A stretch of 64,000 nucleotides of DNA from Variovorax sp. OAS795. GTDB lineage: Bacteria > Pseudomonadota > Gammaproteobacteria > Burkholderiales > Burkholderiaceae_C. Below are positions 37,418 through 47,128 of the stretch, piece after piece. The stretch is taken from assembly GCF_040546685.1 (NCBI RefSeq), contig NZ_JBEPOH010000001.1, positions 2,108,001 to 2,172,000 on the forward strand. The letters are read 5' to 3'. The notes beneath the pieces are model-generated. The model had not been told where the DNA came from. It did not search any database and saw only the letters and a list, made by a program, of their open reading frames with translations. The position numbers and the translations under genes are program-made. The stretch's first letter is position 1; each line of letters begins with the position of its first letter.

Positions 37418-38716
37418 TCACTTGACCGCGTTGACGAGGTCCGGCAGCCACATCGAGAACGCCGGAACGTAGGTCACGAGCATCAGGCAGATCAAGAGGG
37501 CACCATAGAACGGCCAGATCGACCGCATCACCTGCCCGACCGATACCCCTCCGATCGCACAGCCTATGAACTGCGTGGTGCCCACCGGCGGCGTGTTGAG
37601 GCCCAGGGCGCAATTGATCAGCATGACGATGCCGAACTGCACCGGGCTCATGCCGAACTGCATCGCGATGGGCAGGAAGATGGGCGTGCAGATCAGGATC
37701 GTCGCGGCCATGTCCAGGAAGGTGCCGAGCACGAACAGCAGCACGTTGATCATCAGGAAGATGACCCACGGATCGCTCGAGACGCTGGTCATGAGCTCGC
37801 CGGTCTTCTGCGGCACTTCGTACAGCGCCATGAAGTAGCCGAAGGCCGACGAGATTCCGATCAGCAGCAGCACCACGCCGGTCGTCTTGCAAGCCTTGGC
37901 GCAGGCCTTGAAGAAGTCCTTGCGGCTGAGCGAGCGGTAGACGAACACGGTCACGCCCAGGGCCCAGAGCACCGCCGTCGCGGCCGACTCGGTGGCGGTG
38001 AACACGCCCGACAGGATGCCCACGAGGATGATCGCCACGATCATCAGGCCCGGCAGCGCGCCGATGAAGGCCGCGAGCACTTCGCCCCAGCCGGGAAACG
38101 CGCCGCGAATCGGGTAGCCGCGGCGGATGGCCACGTAGTAGGCCGCGCCCAGGTTGCACAGCGTGAGGATCAGCGCGGGAATCAGGCCCGCGAGAATCAG
38201 GCTCAGCACGCTGACCGATGCGATGCCGGTGGTTGCGAGCGTGAAGATGATCAGGTTGTGCGACGTGGGCATCAGTGCGCCCACCAGGGCCGCGTGCGTC
38301 GTCACGTTGACGGCGTAGTCGGCGTCGTAGCCTTCCTTCTTCATCAGCGGGATCATCACCGAGCCCATGGCCGAGACGTCGGCCACCGGAGAGCCGGCCA
38401 CGCCGCCGAACAGCGTGCAGCCGATCACGTTGCTCATGCCGAGGCCGCCGCGCACGTGGCCCACCAGGCTGTTGGCAAAGCGCACGATGCGCTGGGCGAT
38501 ACCGCCGTAGAGCATCAGCTCCCCGGCGAACACGAAGAACGGGATCGCCAGGAACGAGAAGATCTGCATGCCGCCGACCATCTTCTGGAACACCACCGCA
38601 ACGGGCAGGCCCGCATAGAGCACGGTGGCGACCGAGGCCAGGCCGATCGAGAACGCGACCGGCACGCCCAGCACCAGCAGCACCAGGAAAACGAGGGAGA
38701 GGACAGTCAGTTCCAC
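37418..38716 (-). CDS. TRAP transporter large permease subunit (DctM type)
   Basis: A 432-residue membrane protein with about 12 hydrophobic helices. It starts with GTG at 38716 and overlaps the small-permease stop by ten bases. Family markers are [74 protein letters not shown] and the final [17 protein letters not shown]. It forms the ion-coupled channel of a TRAP system with the adjacent DctQ and DctP-type proteins. The operon context (uronate dehydrogenase, garD) points to hexuronate or aldarate import. Confidence 0.95.
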   Translation of the reverse strand: MELTVLSLVFLVLLVLGVPVAFSIGLASVATVLYAGLPVAVVFQKMVGGMQIFSFLAIPFFVFAGELMLYGGIAQRIVRFANSLVGHVRGGLGMSNVIGCTLFGGVAGSPVADVSAMGSVMIPLMKKEGYDADYAVNVTTHAALVGALMPTSHNLIIFTLATTGIASVSVLSLILAGLIPALILTLCNLGAAYYVAIRRGYPIRGAFPGWGEVLAAFIGALPGLMIVAIILVGILSGVFTATESAATAVLWALGVTVFVYRSLSRKDFFKACAKACKTTGVVLLLIGISSAFGYFMALYEVPQKTGELMTSVSSDPWVIFLMINVLLFVLGTFLDMAATILICTPIFLPIAMQFGMSPVQFGIVMLINCALGLNTPPVGTTQFIGCAIGGVSVGQVMRSIWPFYGALLICLMLVTYVPAFSMWLPDLVNAVK

Positions 38717-39294
38717 GCGGGCACCACTTCTTCATCGCGCAGCAGGGCGACGATATGTTCAATCGAAAAAAGCACGATCAGGAGGCCCGCGATCACGAGC
38801 GCCAGGTAGTCGAGCCCCACCGGAATGCCCATCATGGGCTTGATGTCGCTCCACTTGAGCGTGGTCCAGACCCAGCCGCTCCAGGTCATGATCCCGCCGA
38901 AGAGCGCGACCAGTGCATGAATCAGGATCTCGATCTTCAGGCGCAGCGATTCGGGAAGCAGCACCACCAGCGAATCGAGCCCGATGTGGCCCGCATCGCG
39001 CACGCCCACGGCAACGCCCAGCGCGGTGACATACAGCACCAGCTGCAGCGCGAGCCCTTCGGCCCAGGTCGGCGTGTCGTTGAACACATAGCGGCCGACC
39101 ACCTGGTATTGGACGCACACGATGATGGTGATGAGCATCGCCACGGCGAGCATCAGGCTGGCCTTGGACAGGAACGCGCAAAAGCGCGAATACGCGTGGT
39201 CGGACGGCGGGCGTCCGTGCGGATCGACCAGGTCTTCGAGTTCGACCGGCACGCCGGTCGCCATCGTGTCTACCGCGGGGACGGTAAGAGTCAT
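38707..39294 (-). CDS. TRAP transporter small permease subunit (DctQ type)
   Basis: A 195-residue protein with four membrane helices after a soluble N-terminus of about 35 residues. The helices include [42 protein letters not shown] and [21 protein letters not shown]. The short stretch [16 protein letters not shown] with conserved W and E is typical of DctQ. It pairs with the large permease, whose GTG start overlaps its 3' end by ten bases. A hairpin and 60 bases separate it from the binding-protein gene upstream. Confidence 0.93.
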   Translation of the reverse strand: MTLTVPAVDTMATGVPVELEDLVDPHGRPPSDHAYSRFCAFLSKASLMLAVAMLITIIVCVQYQVVGRYVFNDTPTWAEGLALQLVLYVTALGVAVGVRDAGHIGLDSLVVLLPESLRLKIEILIHALVALFGGIMTWSGWVWTTLKWSDIKPMMGIPVGLDYLALVIAGLLIVLFSIEHIVALLRDEEVVPAWN

Positions 39295-39321
39295 GGGAAT
39301 TTCCCTGAATTTGGGTGAAAG

Positions 39322-39346
39322 GGCCCTCCCCGGAAGCGGGAGGGCC
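39322..39346 (-). promoter_or_regulatory. Hairpin between the TRAP binding protein and permease genes
   Basis: GGCCCTCCC and GGGAGGGCC form a nine-base stem around a seven-base loop, beginning 9 bases beyond the binding-protein stop at 39355. Such intercistronic stems commonly protect the abundant binding-protein mRNA and lower expression of the permease genes behind it. There is no T-tract, so full termination is unlikely. Confidence 0.6.
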
Positions 39347-39354
39347 GGGGCGCG

Positions 39355-40323
39355 TTACTTGTTGTCCTGAACGGCCTTGACGAGGCGCTGCAGATCGGGC
39401 GTCGAGATGAACTTCGTGTACACCGGGGTCATGGCCGAGCGGAACGATGCCTTGTCGACGTCGGCAACGATCTGGGCGCCGCCCTTGGTCACCACTTCGA
39501 GCGACTTGGCTTCCTGCTCGTCCCACTTCTTGCGCTGGAACGCGACCGATTCCTTGGCCGTGGCGCGGAACAGGTCCTGGTCGGCCTTGGGCAGCTTGTC
39601 GTAGACGGCCTTCGACATCACCAGCATTTCAGGCGCCATCGAGTGCTCGGTGCGCGAATAGAACTTCACCGCTTCGTAGTGCTTGAAGCCGTCGTACGAA
39701 GGAATGTTGTTTTCAGCTGCGTCGATGAGGCCGGTCTTGAGCGCGGTGAACACTTCGCCGGCGGGCATCGGCGTGGCGTTGGCGCCCATGGCGCTCACCA
39801 GCGCAACCCACAGGTCGGACTGCTGCACGCGGATCTTGAGGCCCTTGGCATCGGCCAGCGTCTTGACCGGCTTCTTGGCGTAGATCGAACGCGCGCCGCT
39901 GTCGTAGAAGGCCAGGCCGACCAGGCCTTCATGCTCGCAGCCCTTGAGGATCTCTTCGCCGATGGGGCCGTCGAGCGACTTGCGCATGTGCGCGATCGAG
40001 TCGAACAGGAAGGGCATCGTCGGCACCAGCGTCTTGGGGCAGATCGAATTCAGGGCGCTGATGTTGACGCGGTTCATCTCGAGCGCGCCGATCTTCACCT
40101 GGTCGAGCGTTTCTTTCTCGCTGCCGAGCGCGCTCTTGTTGAACACCTTGATCTTGTACTTGCCGTTGCTGCGCTTCTCCAGCAGTTCGCTCATGTGCTT
40201 GACGGCTGCGACCGTGGGGTAGTCGTCGCTGTTGTGCACGTCGGCCGAACGGAACTCGACCGCATTCGCTGCCATGGCCAGGGCGCCGACGGCCAGCGCG
40301 ATGAGGTGGCGGGTGTATTTCAT
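39355..40323 (-). CDS. TRAP transporter substrate-binding protein (DctP type)
   Basis: A 322-residue periplasmic protein with start at 40323 and signal peptide [21 protein letters not shown]. Diagnostic stretches are [68 protein letters not shown] and [43 protein letters not shown]; the arginine in IRVQQS is the usual carboxylate ligand. Uronate or aldarate binding is inferred from the neighbouring udh, lactonase and garD genes. It is 35 bases after the lactonase gene. Confidence 0.95.
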   Translation of the reverse strand: MKYTRHLIALAVGALAMAANAVEFRSADVHNSDDYPTVAAVKHMSELLEKRSNGKYKIKVFNKSALGSEKETLDQVKIGALEMNRVNISALNSICPKTLVPTMPFLFDSIAHMRKSLDGPIGEEILKGCEHEGLVGLAFYDSGARSIYAKKPVKTLADAKGLKIRVQQSDLWVALVSAMGANATPMPAGEVFTALKTGLIDAAENNIPSYDGFKHYEAVKFYSRTEHSMAPEMLVMSKAVYDKLPKADQDLFRATAKESVAFQRKKWDEQEAKSLEVVTKGGAQIVADVDKASFRSAMTPVYTKFISTPDLQRLVKAVQDNK

Positions 40324-40358
40324 TTGTCTTCCTCTTGGGGGTTGGTGGTTGAAAGCAA

Positions 40359-41270
40359 TCAGAAACGGCATTCGGGTTCCGGCAGCCCCTGGACACCCGG
40401 GCGCAGCGCAAAGACGCCGCCCGCCAGCGGCTGGTCGGACAGGTCGCCGCCGGGGCGGATCGAGGTCACGTAGAGCGTGTCGAGCGTCGGACCGCCAAAG
40501 GCGCACATCGCGGGCTTCTTCACCGGCACGGCCAGCGAACGGTCGAGCCGCCCGTCCGGCGTGAAGCGGTGCACGAGCCCGGCGTCGTTGCCGCAGATCC
40601 AGTAGCAGCCGTCGGCATCGACGGCTGCGCCGTCGGGGCGTCCCGGCAGCGGCTTCATGTCGACGAACACGCGCCGGCCGTGCGGCGTACCGGTATCGGT
40701 GTCGTAGTCGAAAGCCCAGATGGTCTGCACCGCCGGGTGCGAATCCGAGAGGTACATGGTCTTGCCGTCGGGGCTGAAGGCGAGGCCGTTCGGAACGATC
40801 ATGCGGTCGAACTGCGCGCGCAGCGCGACCTCCGCGTTGACGTCGCCCTGGTAGCGGTAGACGCGGCCGACCTCGTGGGCTGCCGCCATGTCCATCTGCA
40901 TGGTGCCGGCCCAGAAGCGGCCCTGCCGGTCGCAGCGGCCGTCGTTGAAGCGCATGCCGCGCTCCGCATGGACAGCGCCGGCGACCGGGCTTGCGGCCAG
41001 CGTGCCGTCGTCGCGCGTGGCGATGGCGAAGAGGCCGCTTTCCATGCCCGCGATCCATTCGCCCGGGTGGCCCGCGCGCGGCGCGATGCAGGCCAGCATC
41101 TCGTCGCCGGTCCACGAGCGGTGCGCGCCCGTGGCGGCGTGCCAGCGGTGCAGTTGCCGTGCCGGAATGTCGACCCAGTAGAGCGCCTGCTCTTCGGCGC
41201 GCCAGACCGGGCTTTCGCCGGTCGCGCACTGCACATCGAGGACGAGTTCGGCCTGCATGCCGGTGGTCAT
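40359..41270 (-). CDS. SMP-30/gluconolactonase/LRE-family lactonase
   Basis: A 303-residue six-bladed propeller without signal peptide, start [23 protein letters not shown] at 41270. Metal and substrate residues are recognisable: the Glu in [37 protein letters not shown] with the Asn, [20 protein letters not shown] with Asn and Asp, and [16 protein letters not shown]. The start overlaps the udh stop by four bases. In this context it most likely opens the aldarolactone released by uronate dehydrogenase, giving galactarate or glucarate. Confidence 0.92.
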   Translation of the reverse strand: MTTGMQAELVLDVQCATGESPVWRAEEQALYWVDIPARQLHRWHAATGAHRSWTGDEMLACIAPRAGHPGEWIAGMESGLFAIATRDDGTLAASPVAGAVHAERGMRFNDGRCDRQGRFWAGTMQMDMAAAHEVGRVYRYQGDVNAEVALRAQFDRMIVPNGLAFSPDGKTMYLSDSHPAVQTIWAFDYDTDTGTPHGRRVFVDMKPLPGRPDGAAVDADGCYWICGNDAGLVHRFTPDGRLDRSLAVPVKKPAMCAFGGPTLDTLYVTSIRPGGDLSDQPLAGGVFALRPGVQGLPEPECRF

Positions 41271-42097
41271 TGGTCGCCGAACGGGCCCTGCGCCGTGAAC
41301 GCGCCGCCCTGGTAGATGGCGTTGGGATCGGTCGGCGCCACGGGAGGCTGGGCCTCGACCTTGTCGCGGAACACTTCGGAGCTGTCTTGCGGCACGAAGC
41401 CCAGGTGCGCCGCCGCGCTGTTGTCCCACCACAGGTCGCGATTGGCCGACATGCCGTAGACGACGGTGTGCTTCACGTCCGGCGTGAAGATCGACTTCTC
41501 CATCAGCGTGGTGAGGTCGCGGTAGCTGAGCCAGGTGCTCATCATCCGGCGGTTGAGCGGCTCGGGGAACGAGGAGCCGATGCGGATGCTCACCGTCTCG
41601 ATGCCATAGCGGTCGTAGTAGAACTGCGCGACGTCTTCGCCGAACGACTTGGACAGGCCGTAGTAGCCGTCGGGGCGGCGCGGCACGGCGGCATCGAGCC
41701 GCTCGTCCTGCTTGTAGAAGCCGATCACGTGGTTCGAGCTTGCGAACACCACGCGCTTCACGCCATGGCGGCGGGCGGCTTCATAGATGTGGAACACGCC
41801 CTTGATGTTGGCTTCGAGGATTTCCTCGAACGGGCGCTCGACCGAGACGCCGCCAAGGTGCACGATGGCGTCGCAGCCCTCGACCAGCGCATGGACCGCG
41901 GCCTTGTCGGACAGGTTGCAAGGCACCACCTCCTCGTGCGCGCCCTCGGAAGGCGCGAGCGCGGCGATGTCGGAAAGGCGCAGGATCGCGGCATAGGGGC
42001 GCAGGCGTTCGCGCAGCACCTTGCCCAGGCCGCCGGCCGCGCCGGTCAGGAGAATCCGATGGAGCTTGTTGTGCGAGGCTTGTGGAGTCGTCGACAT
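41267..42097 (-). CDS. udh: Uronate dehydrogenase (NAD-dependent epimerase/dehydratase family)
   Basis: A 276-residue extended SDR-like enzyme that oxidises galacturonate or glucuronate to the aldarolactone with NAD+. The nucleotide motif [15 protein letters not shown] opens the protein. [51 protein letters not shown] and [31 protein letters not shown] contain the Ser/Tyr-x3-Lys centre and the features of characterised Udh enzymes. It is the first gene of the left arm, divergent from the FadR-type regulator, and is coupled to the lactonase that would use its product. Confidence 0.93.
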   Translation of the reverse strand: MSTTPQASHNKLHRILLTGAAGGLGKVLRERLRPYAAILRLSDIAALAPSEGAHEEVVPCNLSDKAAVHALVEGCDAIVHLGGVSVERPFEEILEANIKGVFHIYEAARRHGVKRVVFASSNHVIGFYKQDERLDAAVPRRPDGYYGLSKSFGEDVAQFYYDRYGIETVSIRIGSSFPEPLNRRMMSTWLSYRDLTTLMEKSIFTPDVKHTVVYGMSANRDLWWDNSAAAHLGFVPQDSSEVFRDKVEAQPPVAPTDPNAIYQGGAFTAQGPFGDQ

Positions 42098-42257
42098 ATG
42101 TGAGCGTTCAATGGTTGGTTCTGGCGCGCTGGAGGCCCACCTGCACCAGCCGGCCCGCGGACCCGAGGCGGCCTCGTCGGGGCAGGGGAGTCGTCCGACC
42201 GGCGGCGGTCCAAATAACCGGCCGGCGGATAGAACAGCACTGGCGAAGGTTTAAAGT

Positions 42258-42282
42258 GATAAGTTATCTGTTGTCGTACAAC
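42258..42282. promoter_or_regulatory. Tandem palindromes in the udh / FadR-type regulator divergent promoter
   Basis: GATAAGTTATC (42258-42268) and GTTGTCGTACAAC (42270-42282) are adjacent inverted repeats just upstream of the regulator start. The second fits the known FadR/FCD operator form TNGTNNNACNA exactly (TTGTCGTACAA). A similar site, in opposite orientation, lies before the Bug gene at 43163. I infer autoregulation and control of the whole locus. Confidence 0.75.
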
Positions 42283-42300
42283 TAAGAGGGGATTATTATC

Positions 42301-43122
42301 GTGACCATGGTCCAAACGGCTACGGGTAATCCCTCAATTTCTGGCGCGTCAACCGAAGTCGGAGGCGGCGGCTCCTTCGTGGGACGCCCGCGTCCGCGCG
42401 GTCTCGCCCATGGCCTGGTGGAAGACCTGGGCGAGAAGATCCGCTCCCAGTCGCTGCGCCCGGGCGACAAGCTGCCCACCGAATCGGCCATCATGAAAAC
42501 CTTCGGCGTGAGCCGCACGGTGGTGCGCGAGGCGCTGTCGAAGCTGCAGGCCGCCGGGCTGGTCGAAACGCACCATGGCGTCGGCACCTTCGTGCTGCAG
42601 CCGCGCGCGGCGGGCATGTTCCGGCTCGATTCGGCCGACATCGCCACCTCGGTGGACGTGCTGGCCGTGCTGGAGCTGCGCATCAGCCTGGAGACCGAGT
42701 CCGCCGGGCTGGCCGCCACGCGCCGCACTGAAGAGAACCTGCTGGCCATGCGCCAGGCGCTCGACGATTTCGAGCGCAACGTGGCGGTAGCGGGGGACAC
42801 CGTGGCGCCCGATTTCCGCTTTCACCTGCAGATCGCCCAGGCCACCGGCAACCCGTATTTCGCGGACATCATGAGCCACCTGGGCACCACGATCATTCCG
42901 CGCACGCGCATCACGGCCATTCGCAACTACGACCGGCGCGGTGAATACCTGAGCCGCGTGAACCGGGAGCATGAAGAGATCTATGCGGCCATCGCGCGCC
43001 GCGATCCGGAGTCGGCCCGCGCGGCCATGCGCATCCACCTGACCAACAGCCGCGAGCGGCTGCGCCTGGCGCAGGAAGCGGCCCAGCAGGCCGCCGCCAA
43101 GACGCCGCCCGCAACCACCTGA
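42301..43122 (+). CDS. FadR-subfamily GntR transcriptional regulator
   Basis: A 273-residue regulator. The GTG at 42301 has GAGGGGA eight bases before it and is preferred over the ATG two codons on. The N-terminal winged helix contains LGEKIRSQSLRPGDKLPTESAIMKTFGVSRTVVREALSKLQAAGLVETHHGVGTFVL. The C-terminal FCD domain has LELRISLETESAGLAATRR, the metal-binding DFRFHLQIAQATGNPYFADIMSHLG and EHEEIYAAIARRDPESARAAMRIHL. It stands at the centre of the divergent uronate/aldarate locus. Repression relieved by a sugar acid is the likely mechanism, from family precedent. Confidence 0.93.
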   Translation: MTMVQTATGNPSISGASTEVGGGGSFVGRPRPRGLAHGLVEDLGEKIRSQSLRPGDKLPTESAIMKTFGVSRTVVREALSKLQAAGLVETHHGVGTFVLQPRAAGMFRLDSADIATSVDVLAVLELRISLETESAGLAATRRTEENLLAMRQALDDFERNVAVAGDTVAPDFRFHLQIAQATGNPYFADIMSHLGTTIIPRTRITAIRNYDRRGEYLSRVNREHEEIYAAIARRDPESARAAMRIHLTNSRERLRLAQEAAQQAAAKTPPATT

Positions 43123-43162
43123 GAGAAATTTCGGGTGCGACGCTGGACAAGCGTCATCTGTA

Positions 43163-43175
43163 GTTGTACGATGAC
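43163..43175 (+). promoter_or_regulatory. Second FadR-type operator, before the Bug gene
   Basis: GTTGTACGATGAC matches the reverse complement of the operator at 42270-42282 (GTTGTACGACAAC) in 11 of 13 positions; including the preceding TA, the run TAGTTGTACGA is identical. It lies 29 bases before the Bug start at 43204, in promoter position. This supports regulation of the right arm of the locus by the adjacent FadR-type protein. Confidence 0.65.
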
Positions 43176-43203
43176 TGACAACACAACCCTGCAGGAGACC
43201 TGA

Positions 43204-44178
43204 ATGAGCTTGAAACGACGTGACCTGATGCTCGGCGCCCTGGGCGGCGGCGTGCTGGCCGCCGGCGGTGTGCATGCCGCCGACGCCTGGCCCACCAAGC
43301 CGCTGCGCATCGTGGTGCCGTACCCGCCGGGCGGTTCGTCCGACATCATCGCGCGCTCCATCAGCCAGCCGCTGTCGGAAGCGCTCGGCCAGCCGGTCAT
43401 CGTCGAGAACAAGCCGGGCGCCAACGGCAACCTCGGCGCCGATTTCGTCGCCAAGTCCAAGCCCGATGGCTACACGCTGCTGCTGTGCGACGTCGGCGCG
43501 CTGGCCATCAGCCCCTCGGTCTACACGCGCCTGCCTTTCGATCCTTCGAAAGACCTGCGCGGCGTGACGATGCTGGCCTATTCGCCGCACCTGCTGGTGG
43601 TGCATCCGTCGGTCCAGGCCAACAGCCTGAAGGAACTGATCGCGCTGTCGAAGAAGTCGGAAATCAATTTCGCCGTCACCGCCACGGGCAGCGCGCCGCA
43701 CCTTGCCGGCGTGGCGCTCGAGCGCGCCAGCGGCGCACGCTGGCAATACGTGCCCTACAAGGGCGGCGTGCAGGCGGTGCAAGACACGGTTGCCGGCCAG
43801 ACCCAGATTCTCATGAACGGCATGCTGGCCACCTTGCCGCACGTGCAAAGCGGCAAGCTCAAGGTGCTCGGCGTTTCCAAGTCGACGCGCATGCCGCTTA
43901 TCGGCAACGTGCCCACCATCGCGGAGCAGGGCGTTCCGGGGTTCGAGTCGGGCACCTGGCAGGGCATCAGGGTTGCCAAGGGCACGCCCGATGCGATCGT
44001 GCAGCGCCTCAACAAGGAACTCATCACCGTCATTCGCGCCGCCGACATCCGCTCGCGCCTTGCAGGGCAGGGTGCCGAAGTGGTGACCATGGCGCCGGCC
44101 GAGGAAGAGCAGTTCTTCAGCAAGGAACGCGCACGCTGGGCCAAGGTAGTGGCAGATGCCGGCATCAAGCTGGATTAA
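43204..44178 (+). CDS. Bug-family (TctC-like) periplasmic binding protein
   Basis: A 324-residue binding protein. Its leader [25 protein letters not shown] contains paired arginines, so Tat export is possible. [72 protein letters not shown] and [15 protein letters not shown] define the family. It heads the right-arm genes, behind a FadR-type operator, and is followed by kdgD after 76 bases. No permease partner is adjacent, so it may feed a TctAB or act as a sensor component elsewhere. An aldarate ligand is plausible. Confidence 0.94.
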   Translation: MSLKRRDLMLGALGGGVLAAGGVHAADAWPTKPLRIVVPYPPGGSSDIIARSISQPLSEALGQPVIVENKPGANGNLGADFVAKSKPDGYTLLLCDVGALAISPSVYTRLPFDPSKDLRGVTMLAYSPHLLVVHPSVQANSLKELIALSKKSEINFAVTATGSAPHLAGVALERASGARWQYVPYKGGVQAVQDTVAGQTQILMNGMLATLPHVQSGKLKVLGVSKSTRMPLIGNVPTIAEQGVPGFESGTWQGIRVAKGTPDAIVQRLNKELITVIRAADIRSRLAGQGAEVVTMAPAEEEQFFSKERARWAKVVADAGIKLD

Positions 44179-44254
44179 GAAGCTCTCCGTCGTCTTCGCG
44201 CATTTCAAATCAGATCATTTCTCCCCTTCAACCCACTTGTCCATTGGTGCCTCG

Positions 44255-45166
44255 ATGAACCCTCAAGAACTTAAATCCATCATGGGCTCCGGCCTGCTCT
44301 CGTTCCCGTTGACCGACTTCGACGCGAACGGCGATTTCAACCGCAAGGGCTACGAGAAGCGTCTCGAATGGCTCGCGCCCTATGGCGCCAGCGCGCTGTT
44401 CGCGGCCGGCGGCACGGGTGAATTCTTCTCGCTCACCGGCGACGAGTACCCCGGCATCATCCAGAGCGCGGTCGACACCTGCCGCGGCGTGGTGCCGATC
44501 ATTGCCGGCGCCGGCGGCCCGACGCGCTTCGCGATCCAGTGCGCACAGGCGGCCGAGAAGGCCGGCGCGCACGGCATCCTGCTGCTGCCGCACTACCTCA
44601 CAGAAGCCGGCCAGGAAGGCCTGGCCGCGCACGTGGAAGCGGTGTGCAAGAGCGTGAAGTTCGGCGTCATCGTCTACAACCGCGCCGCCAGCCGCCTCAA
44701 ACCCGACACGCTGGCCGGCCTGGCCGAGCGCAATCCGAACCTCGTCGGCTTCAAGGACGGCGTCGGCGACATCGAAGCCATGGTCGCCATCTACCAGAAG
44801 ATGGGCGACCGCTTCGCCTACCTGGGCGGCCTGCCCACGGCCGAGGTCTATGCAGCGGCCTACAAGGCCCTCGGCACGCCGGTGTACTCGTCGGCCGTGT
44901 TCAACTTCATCCCGAAGACCGCGGTGCAGTTCTACGAAGCCGTGCGCGACGACGACATGGCCACCCAGCATCGGCTGCTGAAGAACTTCTTCATGCCCTA
45001 CCTCGAGCTGCGCAACCGCACGCCGGGCTACGCCGTGAGCATCGTCAAGGCCGGCGCCAAGATCGTCGGCCACGATGCCGGCCCGGTGCGCGCGCCGCTG
45101 ACCGACCTGAAGCCTGCCGAGATGGAACAGCTCAAGGTGCTGATCGACGCGCTCGGCCCGCAGTAA
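44255..45166 (+). CDS. kdgD: 5-dehydro-4-deoxyglucarate dehydratase (decarboxylating)
   Basis: A 303-residue DHDPS/NAL-superfamily enzyme making 2-oxoglutarate semialdehyde from the ketodeoxyaldarate produced by garD or gudD. The ATG at 44255 gives [22 protein letters not shown], the standard family start. [16 protein letters not shown], the Tyr in [13 protein letters not shown] and the Schiff-base Lys in [15 protein letters not shown] are visible, with [30 protein letters not shown] near the end. It is the shared central step of the locus and precedes a small lipoprotein gene after 40 bases. Confidence 0.96.
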   Translation: MNPQELKSIMGSGLLSFPLTDFDANGDFNRKGYEKRLEWLAPYGASALFAAGGTGEFFSLTGDEYPGIIQSAVDTCRGVVPIIAGAGGPTRFAIQCAQAAEKAGAHGILLLPHYLTEAGQEGLAAHVEAVCKSVKFGVIVYNRAASRLKPDTLAGLAERNPNLVGFKDGVGDIEAMVAIYQKMGDRFAYLGGLPTAEVYAAAYKALGTPVYSSAVFNFIPKTAVQFYEAVRDDDMATQHRLLKNFFMPYLELRNRTPGYAVSIVKAGAKIVGHDAGPVRAPLTDLKPAEMEQLKVLIDALGPQ

Positions 45167-45206
45167 CCGCACCTGCCACCAGCAACAACAACGGAGACAA
45201 CACGGC

Positions 45207-45656
45207 ATGCTCATGAAAAAGCTTCTTCTCATCGCCGCCTCGGCGGTCCTGTTCAGCGGCTGCGCGATGGTTCCGGCCAGCGGTGGCGCTTCGGCCGAGC
45301 CGGCGGTGGCCGCGGCCGCCGAGCGCCTGCGCATCGCGATGATCGACCCGACACCGGCCGCCCTGGGCGCACTGGTGTCCGACGACCTGAGCTACGGCCA
45401 TTCGGGCGGCAAGGTCGACACCAAGGCCAGCTTCATCGCGGACCTGGTGGCCGGCAGGTCGGACTTCGTGTCCATCACGATCACCGAGCAGACCGTCAAG
45501 GTGGTGGACGGCCAGACGGCCATCGTGCGCCACACGCTCGCGGCCGACACGCTCGATTCGGGCAAGCCCGGCAAGGTGGCGCTGAAGATTCTCGGCATCT
45601 GGCAGAAGCAGGGCGGCGACTGGAAGCTGCTGGCCCGCCAGGCCGTGAGAATCTAG
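45207..45656 (+). CDS. Small lipoprotein with SnoaL/NTF2-like (DUF4440) domain
   Basis: A 149-residue lipoprotein: [19 protein letters not shown] provides a signal and lipobox FSGC, with mature Cys19. Residues 35-149 look like a DUF4440/NTF2-like domain: [29 protein letters not shown], then a strand-rich second half ending [20 protein letters not shown]. Such domains bind small molecules or act as enzymes. It is embedded between kdgD and gudD on the same strand with short gaps (40 and 25 bases), so it is likely coexpressed with aldarate catabolism. No role there is known to me. Confidence 0.85.
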   Translation: MLMKKLLLIAASAVLFSGCAMVPASGGASAEPAVAAAAERLRIAMIDPTPAALGALVSDDLSYGHSGGKVDTKASFIADLVAGRSDFVSITITEQTVKVVDGQTAIVRHTLAADTLDSGKPGKVALKILGIWQKQGGDWKLLARQAVRI

Positions 45657-45681
45657 CCACTGCATCTCCAGGTTCGCGCAA

Positions 45682-47040
45682 ATGACACTTTCATCCGCCT
45701 CCACTTCCTCCGTCTCCGGCGCGCCGGTCGTCACCGGCATGCGCGTGGTTCCCGTCGCGGGCCACGACAGCATGCTGATGAACCTGAGCGGCGCGCACGG
45801 CCCGTTCTTCACGCGCAACCTGCTGATCCTGACCGACAGCGCGGGCCACACCGGCGTCGGCGAAGTGCCGGGCGGCGAGAAGATCCGCCAGACCCTGGAG
45901 GATGCGCGCGACCTCATCGTGGGCCAGCCCCTGGGCAAGCACCACGCGGTGCTCAACAGCATGCGCAGTGCCTTCGCCAACCGCGACAGCGGCGGCCGGG
46001 GCCAGCAGACCTTCGACCTGCGCGTGACCATCCATGCGGTCACGGCCGTCGAGGCGGCGCTGCTCGACCTGCTGGGCCAGCACCTCGAAGTGCCGGTGGC
46101 CGCATTGCTGGGCGAAGGCCAGCAGCGCGACGCGGTGCAGATGCTGGGCTACCTGTTCTACGTGGGCGACCGCAACAAGACCGATCTGCCGTACGAGACC
46201 GATCCCGGTGCGGACAACGACTGGTTCCGCCTGCGCCATGAAGAAGCGATGACGCCCGAAGCCATCGTGCGGCTGGCCGAGGCCACGCATGCGCGCTACG
46301 GCTTCACCGACTTCAAGCTCAAGGGCGGCGTGCTGCGCGGCGAGGAAGAGGTCGAGGCCATCCGCGCGCTGCACGAGCGCTTTCCGGACGCGCGCGTCAC
46401 GCTGGATCCGAATGGCGGCTGGCTGCTGGCCGACGCGATCCGCCTGTGCCGCGACCTGCATGGCGTGATGGCCTATGCCGAAGACCCCTGCGGCGCCGAA
46501 GGCGTGTTCTCCGGCCGCGAGGTGATGGCCGAGTTCCGGCGCGCCACGGGCCTGCCGACGGCCACCAACATGGTGGCCACCGATTGGCGCGAGATGGTGC
46601 ACAGCCTCTCGCTGCAATCGGTCGACATTCCGCTGGCCGATCCGCACTTCTGGACGATGCAGGGCTCGGTGCGCGTGGCGCAGCTGTGCCAGGCCTGGGG
46701 CCTGACCTGGGGATCGCACTCCAACAACCACTTCGATGTGTCGTTGGCGATGTTCACGCACGTGGCGGCCGCGGCGCCGGGCAAGGTCACGGCCATCGAC
46801 ACGCACTGGATCTGGCAGGACGGCCAACGCCTCACGAAGGCACCGCTGCAGATCGAAGGCGGCTACGTGAAGGTGCCCACGCGCGGCGGACTGGGCGTGG
46901 AGCTCGACATGGACGAGGTCGAGAAGGCGCACCAGCTGTACCTGAAGCACGGCCTCGGCGCGCGCAACGACGCGCAGGCCATGCAATACCTGATCCCCGG
47001 ATGGACTTTCGACAACAAGAAACCCTGCATGGTCCGTTGA
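45682..47040 (+). CDS. gudD: Glucarate dehydratase (enolase superfamily)
   Basis: A 452-residue enzyme dehydrating glucarate (and idarate) to 5-dehydro-4-deoxyglucarate. It matches E. coli GudD in layout: [29 protein letters not shown] at the start, the KxK base [13 protein letters not shown], metal ligands in [17 protein letters not shown] and [10 protein letters not shown], and the catalytic His in [19 protein letters not shown]. The end [15 protein letters not shown] is typical. Together with garD it lets the locus use both galactarate and glucarate. A hairpin with a T-rich tail follows 34 bases after the stop. Confidence 0.97.
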   Translation: MTLSSASTSSVSGAPVVTGMRVVPVAGHDSMLMNLSGAHGPFFTRNLLILTDSAGHTGVGEVPGGEKIRQTLEDARDLIVGQPLGKHHAVLNSMRSAFANRDSGGRGQQTFDLRVTIHAVTAVEAALLDLLGQHLEVPVAALLGEGQQRDAVQMLGYLFYVGDRNKTDLPYETDPGADNDWFRLRHEEAMTPEAIVRLAEATHARYGFTDFKLKGGVLRGEEEVEAIRALHERFPDARVTLDPNGGWLLADAIRLCRDLHGVMAYAEDPCGAEGVFSGREVMAEFRRATGLPTATNMVATDWREMVHSLSLQSVDIPLADPHFWTMQGSVRVAQLCQAWGLTWGSHSNNHFDVSLAMFTHVAAAAPGKVTAIDTHWIWQDGQRLTKAPLQIEGGYVKVPTRGGLGVELDMDEVEKAHQLYLKHGLGARNDAQAMQYLIPGWTFDNKKPCMVR

Positions 47041-47073
47041 AGGTTTAGTCTCTTCACGTTTCGATTTTCCGCA

Positions 47074-47105
47074 GCCGGACACGCAGTGCTCCGGCTTCTT
47101 TCTTT
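47074..47105 (+). terminator. Rho-independent terminator or attenuator after gudD
   Basis: GCCGGA and TCCGGC form the stem, separated by CACGCAGTGC, directly followed by TTCTTTCTTT. It lies 34 bases after gudD and 24 before the GTG of the aldehyde dehydrogenase. It would end or partly reduce transcription into that gene, which may therefore have a reduced level or its own promoter. Confidence 0.7.
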
Positions 47106-47128
47106 CCATCGAGCAGCAAGGAATATCA

